Source: Mucilaginibacter sp.
Lineage (GTDB): Bacteria; Bacteroidota; Bacteroidia; Sphingobacteriales; Sphingobacteriaceae
Direction of reading: 5' to 3'
Length of the DNA stretch: 11,049 nucleotides
Assembly (NCBI GenBank): GCA_025934475.1
Contig: JAICXZ010000040.1
Span: 1 to 11,049, forward strand
Made by a program: the position numbers and the translations under genes. The notes beneath the pieces are model-generated. The model did not search any database. It saw nothing but the letters and a program-made list of their open reading frames with translations, and had not been told where the DNA came from. This document shows positions 6,620-11,049 of this stretch, in pieces. Positions within the stretch are counted from its first letter, which is position 1; every line of letters starts with the position of its first letter.

Positions 6620-7327
6620 ATGGTTTCTCCATTTGAAAAAGAATATAAACTCTCAAAATTAATAAAACAAGGTAAGGCATCTATCCCGGCGATTCTCAGG
6701 CCACTTGCTGAATGGATAGACAGAAAGTATGGTGTCAAGACGTTAAATATAATTTACGACTGCGTCGATAAGGATGTTGATAGGCCCCTGCTTTCGGTTA
6801 TTCTCGAATATGAAAACGATAAGCAAAAGTTTTATACTGAGGGCGGACGGTATTTAGACAGTAAAAAGCAAAAACAAGTGGCTGAAGCGTTTAAAACTCT
6901 TGTTCAAGAGTCAAAAAATACAGGTACCAATGGCTTTTTTAGCATCCTTAATAAAAAAGAGCCAGAATACACTGCAAATAACCTTCGGGTCTTTTTTCAC
7001 GTGTTTGAGCCATACGCCAAGGCAGAAGCTAACGAGAAAGTGACTGAAAGCAAGATAAAACAACTTCAATCCGAAATTAACAATGAAGAAATATGGGCTA
7101 TTGTTAAAGCCTTCAATACGGCTGTTTTCTTCTTTTACACGAATGAACAAGTTAGAAGGAATGAATATGATGGCATGAGGGAAAAACTATCGTTAAAGTA
7201 TTTTGAATTAGTAAAACAATTCGACGAATTTGACTACTTCAAAAAGGATGATTTTTCGATTAATTTAGATAGTAAAGAAACTTTCGATAAAGATTATCAG
7301 GGCAACTGGTACTACTATTTCAAATAA
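6620..7327 (+). CDS. Hypothetical protein, AT-rich, between hemA and hemC
   Basis: A complete 235-residue frame from ATG 6620-6622 to TAA at 7325-7327. I do not recognise a named domain. The protein is rich in Lys, Glu, Phe and Tyr, has no signal peptide or long hydrophobic segment, and is probably cytoplasmic. Visible pieces are a lysine-rich N-terminus, a central region with KESKIKQL-type helix (about 140-155), a hydrophobic stretch IVKAFNTAVFFFY followed by TNEQVRRNEYDGM, and an aromatic C-terminus (NWYYYFK). Base composition and codons are clearly more AT-rich than in hemA and hemC on either side, which suggests horizontal acquisition into the hem locus. Its clean boundaries and natural amino-acid composition make a real gene likely. 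No role in heme synthesis can be claimed. Confidence 0.75.
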   Translation: MVSPFEKEYKLSKLIKQGKASIPAILRPLAEWIDRKYGVKTLNIIYDCVDKDVDRPLLSVILEYENDKQKFYTEGGRYLDSKKQKQVAEAFKTLVQESKNTGTNGFFSILNKKEPEYTANNLRVFFHVFEPYAKAEANEKVTESKIKQLQSEINNEEIWAIVKAFNTAVFFFYTNEQVRRNEYDGMREKLSLKYFELVKQFDEFDYFKKDDFSINLDSKETFDKDYQGNWYYYFK

Positions 7328-7404
7328 AAGTTGAAGGCTTTTCTCCAATGCTGCCGTGCAACAATTGTTAGTCTTTTCATCGTAAAAAATCCGATTAAAA
7401 TCGC

Positions 7405-7412
7405 GAAATTTG
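7405..7412 (+). promoter_or_regulatory. Weak -7 element upstream of hemC-hemD
   Basis: GAAATTTG differs from TAnnTTTG at the first base only and lies 25 bp before the TTG start, nearly the same distance as the hemA -7 element from its start. No -33 TTTG with acceptable spacing is visible, so support is modest. Confidence 0.3.
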
Positions 7413-7437
7413 CATTAATTAATACAATACCACCGCA

Positions 7438-9018
7438 TTGAACAGAACACTTATCATAGGTACCCGTGGCAGCGATCTTGCGCTCTGGCAGGCGAATTTT
7501 GTAAAGGATCGGCTGGCCGAGATCGGTATTGGTGCCGAGCTCAAGATCATTAAAACTCAGGGCGATCGTATTCTTAACCTGAGCTTTGACAAACTAGAAG
7601 GCAAAGGCTTTTTTACTAAAGAATTAGAAGAGGAACTGCTGGCTGGCACCATTGACCTTGCTGTTCACTCACATAAAGATTTGCCGACCGAAAATCCACC
7701 CGGGCTGATTATCGCAGCTGTTTCTGAACGCGAAGATCCGTCAGAGTTATTGCTGATCCTGAAGGATTGTGTAGATGTGCGTCAAAAGATGTCGCTGAAA
7801 TATGGTGCACTTGTTGGTACTTCGTCAAATCGGCGTAAGGCGCAATTGCTGGCGTATCGGCCGGACTTGGAAATAAAAGATCTGCGCGGTAATGTGCCTA
7901 CGCGCATTGATAAGTTACGCAGCGAGAAGTATGATGCTATCATGATTGCCAAAGCCGGCGTAAGCAGGCTGAATATAGATCTGAGCCAGTTTCATGTTGA
8001 AGTACTGACTCCGGCCGAACTGATCCCGGCGCCTGCGCAAGGTGTGCTGGCAATTCAGATACGCGAGAATGACCCTGAACTATATAATGCGCTTCAAAGG
8101 CTGCATCACCCCAATGTGGCCGAAGAGTTAAGAGTTGAGCGTACAGTATTGAAGCTATTTGGGGGCGGCTGTCACTTGCCTTTAGGCTGCTACTGCCGTA
8201 AGGATGATGGTCTGTTTCAGGTATTTGCCTCGAAGGCCGACAAGGGCGAGGACTTCCCCGACCGGGCATTCTTACAAGCGCAAACGACCGAGGGGCTCGC
8301 AGAAAAAGTGGTGTCGCTATTTGATAAGAAACGTAAGCTGCCTCAAAGCGTCTTTATTTCGCGCGAGTTATCGGAACAAAGTTATTTCAGGCGGGCGCTG
8401 CAAAAGCATGGTATTCGCGTAGATGCAAGGTCCCTGATACGTACGGTTCCGGTGATTACCAAGTTGTCGCCACATGTGTTGCAGGACGCTGATTGGATAT
8501 TTTTCAGCAGTAAAAATGCAGTTGAATACTTTTTTCAATTAAACCCAGTATTACCAAAGGATGTTAAGTTTGGCGCAGTAGGCGCCGGCTCTGAAGAAAT
8601 GCTCAGGCTCAAAGGTTATTTTACCAGCTTTACGGGCGATGGCATCGATACTGCTGACGTAGCCGCCGAATTTGCAAAGGTCGCCAATGGCAAAAAAGTG
8701 GTGTTCCCGGGTGCTGAAGAGTCGCTAAGAAGTGTACAAAAGGGTATGTCGGCCGATACTAAAATCGTTGATCTTTCTGTTTACGAAACCGTTCTCGAGG
8801 AAAATATAGAAGCAAGTGGCGCCGATGTGCTGGTATTCACAAGTCCGTCAAATGTTGAGGCCTACTTCGCAGATAACCTGCTCGACCCTTGGCAAAAAGT
8901 AGTTGCTATTGGCAAATCTACGGGTAGTAAATTTGACGAGATGGGTAGTAAATACATTTTGCCTTACTCGCCCGATGAAGTGGGGCTTGCTGAGGCCGTA
9001 TTTGGCTGCACAATTTAG
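7438..9018 (+). CDS. hemC: Bifunctional hydroxymethylbilane synthase / uroporphyrinogen-III synthase
   Basis: The 526-residue protein joins two successive heme enzymes. Residues 1 to about 295 are porphobilinogen deaminase: IIGTRGSDLALWQANFV (6-22), IIKTQGDRI, AVHSHKDLPTE with catalytic Asp81, SSNRRKAQLL, LRGNVPTRIDKL, and Cys245 in GGGCHLPLG, the attachment site of the dipyrromethane cofactor. After a basic linker (about 295-302), residues 303-526 show the weakly conserved HemD pattern: FFSSKNAVEYFF (355-366), VYETV (448-452), VFTSPSNVEAYF (466-477) and AIGKSTGS (490-497). The first half condenses four porphobilinogens into hydroxymethylbilane; the second cyclises it to uroporphyrinogen III. 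A normal HemC is about 310 residues, so the fusion is clear. The start is TTG 7438-7440, with the family-like peptide NRTLIIGTRGS directly after it. An inverted-repeat hairpin follows the stop. Confidence 0.93.
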   Translation: MNRTLIIGTRGSDLALWQANFVKDRLAEIGIGAELKIIKTQGDRILNLSFDKLEGKGFFTKELEEELLAGTIDLAVHSHKDLPTENPPGLIIAAVSEREDPSELLLILKDCVDVRQKMSLKYGALVGTSSNRRKAQLLAYRPDLEIKDLRGNVPTRIDKLRSEKYDAIMIAKAGVSRLNIDLSQFHVEVLTPAELIPAPAQGVLAIQIRENDPELYNALQRLHHPNVAEELRVERTVLKLFGGGCHLPLGCYCRKDDGLFQVFASKADKGEDFPDRAFLQAQTTEGLAEKVVSLFDKKRKLPQSVFISRELSEQSYFRRALQKHGIRVDARSLIRTVPVITKLSPHVLQDADWIFFSSKNAVEYFFQLNPVLPKDVKFGAVGAGSEEMLRLKGYFTSFTGDGIDTADVAAEFAKVANGKKVVFPGAEESLRSVQKGMSADTKIVDLSVYETVLEENIEASGADVLVFTSPSNVEAYFADNLLDPWQKVVAIGKSTGSKFDEMGSKYILPYSPDEVGLAEAVFGCTI

Positions 9019-9090
9019 TCCATAGTTCATAGTCAATAGACCATAATTTTTCTTCTCCAGCTATGGACTATGGTCTATCGACTATGAACT
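9017..9090. repeat. Inverted repeat of degenerate 7-bp units; likely bidirectional terminator
   Basis: Four 7-mers of the type AGTCCAT/AGTTCAT fill 9017-9045, and four of the opposite orientation (ATGGACT/ATGAACT type) fill 9063-9090. Bases 9024-9045 pair with 9069-9090 with one mismatch in 22, leaving a 23-nt loop. Alternatively, TAGTCCATAG (9017-9026) pairs exactly with CTATGGACTA (9061-9070). It lies between the hemC-hemD stop and the stop of the reversed lipoprotein relic, so a long hairpin would form in transcripts from both sides. Confidence 0.8.
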
Positions 9091-9100
9091 TAGAAAACCA

Positions 9101-9962
9101 TCAATGCACCTCGTATTTCACCACCAGCCTCGGATGTCGTGACGCCACACTGTAATAGCTTGAGCAGAATATCCTGCTGGTGTACTCAACCTCGCTTTGC
9201 AGCGTCAGTTTAAAGCCGTAATTCTGGTTATTATTCACCATTGCAGCCACAAGATTAGCCACGTTGATGTCCAAATTCAGGAATGGTTGGGTAGTATTTG
9301 GCACCACAACCTGGTTTGCCGTTAGTCCCGCCGATTGGTTGAACCATGTTACTGTTGCCGGATCCCATGCGGTTGCAACCTGCTGCACTACGAAAGAATT
9401 GTCGGTGCCATAGTTGGCGTGAACAAGGTCGCCATTTAGTGGAATAGTGTCAGAGGACATATGCAAATCAGCAGATAAAATGATAGAATTTGCAGGTATG
9501 CTACTCAAATCAAACTTCAACAGGTTGCGTACTGTGACTGCGGTGCCACCAATGGTCCACGCCGCAAGCGGCTCCTCTACGGAAGTTTTGTTAGTAGCGT
9601 CGGCGCCTCCCAGCAAAGTAAGTGGAATTTCGTAGGGGTTATCGGTTGGAGACAGATCAAGTGTAAATATTTTCGGAGGGTTAACCTTCACTCTAACCGT
9701 ATCGGTTGCCGATTGCCCGCTTTTGTCAATAACAAGCAACTGGAATAGATAACTGCCTGCAACAAGACCTTTGGCCTTCGCATTTGGTGAGCTTTCGTTA
9801 ATTATCGTCGCCTCAGCCGGCCCTGATACCTGGCTCCACAGATGAGTCGACTTTTGCTATCGCTTCAACGCCAACAAGGGGTTTTACTTGCGCTTTTTGG
9901 CAGCTGTAGACCATAAATAGCGAAAGGATAGCTACTATAAGGTTTAGCGATTTGGTTTTCAT
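9101..9962 (-). pseudogene. Lipoprotein with PKD-like and DNRLRE domains, disrupted by deletion/frameshift
   Basis: The minus strand starts at ATG 9960-9962 with a lipoprotein signal peptide (LIVAILSLFMVYSC, Cys21 as lipidation site) and runs to GVEAIAKVDSS before a frame change leads to a TGA at 9811-9813. Another frame, open from about 9855, continues with the second half of a PKD-like domain (LWSQVSGPAEATI, then GLVAGSYLFQLLVIDKSG, ATDTVRVKV) and a DNRLRE-type C-terminal domain (VRNLLKFDLSSIPANSIILSA, VATAWDPATVTWFNQ, RHPRLVVKYEVH) ending with TGA at 9101-9103. About the first 25-30 residues expected before LWSQVSGP in this fold are missing, so an out-of-frame deletion near 9835-9860 is the simplest explanation. 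The only nominal start of the larger piece is an internal TTG at 9739. The intact protein would have been a surface-exported carbohydrate-binding-like lipoprotein; its ligand is unknown. Confidence 0.72.
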
Positions 9963-10113
9963 AATTGTGAAAAGGGGGTATCGAAGGTAAATGTAATATA
10001 TTTATTTATAATACATTATGACTTTTAAGGCGAAAAGTTTGGAGGAGCCTATAGAATAAAATCATTTGTACGCCATAAAACGCCTTTGAATTAGGTTATT
10101 GTCTTCGATTCTA

Positions 10114-10121
10114 TAATTTTG
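10114..10121 (+). promoter_or_regulatory. Possible -7 element of hemB (TAATTTTG)
   Basis: TAATTTTG is a full match to TAnnTTTG, 96 bp before the hemB ATG. The nearest TTTG (10085-10088) is 25 bp upstream, slightly longer than the usual spacing. If used, the hemB transcript would carry the 10139-10210 inverted repeat in its leader. Confidence 0.35.
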
Positions 10122-10138
10122 TCATTCCTTAAATGGCG

Positions 10139-10210
10139 AGTCCAGAGTCCATGGTCGACAGGCTATAGAATTTGTGATAACCATGGACTATTGACCATCG
10201 TCTATCGACT
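10139..10210 (+). repeat. Heptamer inverted repeat directly upstream of hemB
   Basis: Four 7-mers (10139-10166, such as AGTCCAG and AGTCCAT) face four inverted ones (10183-10210, such as ATGGACT and ATCGACT) across a 16-nt spacer. CCATGG occurs in both arms (10150-10155 and 10182-10187). Pairing is less perfect than at 9017-9090, but unit, period and layout are the same. The right arm ends only 7 nt (AAAAAAG) before the hemB ATG. Confidence 0.7.
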
Positions 10211-10217
10211 AAAAAAG

Positions 10218-11049
10218 ATGCTGCAAAGACCAAGAAGAAACCGCAAAAGCGAAGTGATCCGCCAGATGGTGCAGGAGACACACGTGAGCGCTGCCAATCT
10301 TATATTCCCGCTGTTTATCATTGAAGGGAACAATCAAAAAAGTGAAGTTGCTTCCATGCCGGGTATTTATCGGCATTCAGTTGATAATTTACTCCGCGAA
10401 GTTGAAAGCTGCCTGAAGCTGGGGCTGAAAGCTTTTGATCTCTTTCCTAACATTGAAGAATCGATCAAGGATAAATATGCTACGGAGAGCTATCGTGGCG
10501 GCAGTCTTTACCTGCGTGCTATTGCCGAGGTGAAAAAGAATTTTCCGGAAGCCTGCGTGATTACCGATGTAGCTATGGACCCCTATAGCAGCGACGGTCA
10601 CGATGGTATCGTTGAAAACGGCGAAATACTGAACGACGAGACGCTGGAGGTTTTGGGTAAGATGGCATTGGCGCATGCACAATCTGGAGCAGATATTATC
10701 GCTCCCTCAGATATGATGGATGGCCGCGTTGGTTACATCAGAAATGTATTGGATGACAACGGATTTACGAATGTTTCTATCATGTCGTACACTGCCAAAT
10801 ATGCCAGCGCATTTTACGGACCGTTTCGTGATGCATTAAATTCAGCGCCAAAATTTGGTGATAAAAAAACCTATCAAATGAACCCGGCCAACCAGCGCGA
10901 GGCTTTGATAGAAGCCGACCTCGATGAGGCTGAAGGTGCAGATTTTCTGATGGTAAAGCCGGCACTTCCTTACCTCGACGTAATAAAGTTGTTAAAAGAC
11001 AATACCGAATTGCCTATCGCCGCTTATAATGTGAGCGGTGAATATGCTA
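10218..11049 (+). CDS. hemB: Delta-aminolevulinic acid dehydratase (porphobilinogen synthase), 3' end outside the window
   Basis: The first 277 codons of hemB are present, starting with ATG 10218-10220 and open to the window end; the family is about 325 residues long, so about 50 residues are missing. HemB condenses two 5-aminolevulinates to porphobilinogen. Both Schiff-base lysines are present: Lys194 in SYTAKYASAFYGP and Lys247 in LMVKPALPYLD. The metal-site segment at 117-130 reads DVAMDPYSSDGHDG, with Ala, Asp and Asp in place of the three Cys of zinc-dependent enzymes, so this is the Mg-type, zinc-independent class as in Pseudomonas. The start fits the family N-terminus (RPRRNR). An inverted repeat ends just before the start codon. 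Confidence 0.95.
   Translation, partial: MLQRPRRNRKSEVIRQMVQETHVSAANLIFPLFIIEGNNQKSEVASMPGIYRHSVDNLLREVESCLKLGLKAFDLFPNIEESIKDKYATESYRGGSLYLRAIAEVKKNFPEACVITDVAMDPYSSDGHDGIVENGEILNDETLEVLGKMALAHAQSGADIIAPSDMMDGRVGYIRNVLDDNGFTNVSIMSYTAKYASAFYGPFRDALNSAPKFGDKKTYQMNPANQREALIEADLDEAEGADFLMVKPALPYLDVIKLLKDNTELPIAAYNVSGEYA

Noticed and set aside
7392..7403. Short inverted repeat CGATT-AA-AATCG before hemC
   Set aside because: Five-base arms in an AT-rich stretch are expected by chance, and nothing else supports an operator.
7940..8422. Frames on both strands within hemC-hemD (7940-8269 minus, 8204-8422 plus)
   Set aside because: Both are contained in the intact HemC-HemD frame and have arginine- and serine-rich shadow composition.
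1..11049. CRISPR array, tRNA, transposase or toxin-antitoxin/defence system
   Set aside because: No regularly spaced direct repeats with unique spacers, no tRNA-like cloverleaf, no transposase or nuclease motifs were seen; the period-7 repeats have no spacers.

Overview
The window looks like a chromosomal stretch of a Bacteroidota bacterium, most probably Sphingobacteriaceae (Mucilaginibacter/Pedobacter-like). The reasons are the protein types (a PoxB-type dehydrogenase, a HemC-HemD fusion, a lipoprotein with PKD-like and DNRLRE domains, an RDD protein), the near absence of Shine-Dalgarno sequences, and matches to the Bacteroidota -7 promoter motif TAnnTTTG. The genus is an inference; no rRNA or other marker is present.

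Layout. 35-858 (minus): a leucine-rich-repeat protein split by a frameshift. 894-1612 (minus): a VOC-fold protein and an ABM-like small protein, overlapping as TAATG. 1706-3439 (plus): poxB, divergent from that pair. 3460-4458 (minus): an MBL-fold hydrolase of the NAPE-PLD/UlaG type, convergent with poxB. 4565-5006 (minus): an RDD membrane-protein pseudogene with an internal stop and a frameshift. 5007-5260: a regulatory region with a Crp/Fnr-like site, a 10+3+10 perfect palindrome and a good hemA promoter. 5261-6484 (plus): hemA. 6620-7327 (plus): an AT-rich gene of unknown function. 7438-9018 (plus): hemC-hemD fusion. 9101-9962 (minus): a lipoprotein pseudogene that has lost part of its PKD-like domain. 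10218 to the window end (plus): the first 277 codons of hemB.

How the genes work together. HemA (glutamyl-tRNA to glutamate-1-semialdehyde), HemB (5-aminolevulinate to porphobilinogen) and the HemC-HemD fusion (porphobilinogen to uroporphyrinogen III) give most of the C5 route to uroporphyrinogen III. HemL is missing and may lie outside the window. The hem genes share a strand but are separated by an unrelated AT-rich gene and by a reversed lipoprotein relic, so they are probably transcribed as several units.

The least explained element is a set of intergenic inverted repeats built from degenerate 7-bp units, mostly around the core AGTC/GACT. They occur between poxB and the hydrolase, between hemC-hemD and the lipoprotein relic, and directly in front of the hemB start codon. 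A related period-7 array with another unit (AGCnGAA) follows hemA. A second theme is gene decay: three accessory reading frames (LRR, RDD, PKD/DNRLRE) are broken, while all recognisable metabolic genes are intact. I found no CRISPR array, tRNA, rRNA, transposase or clear novel defence system.
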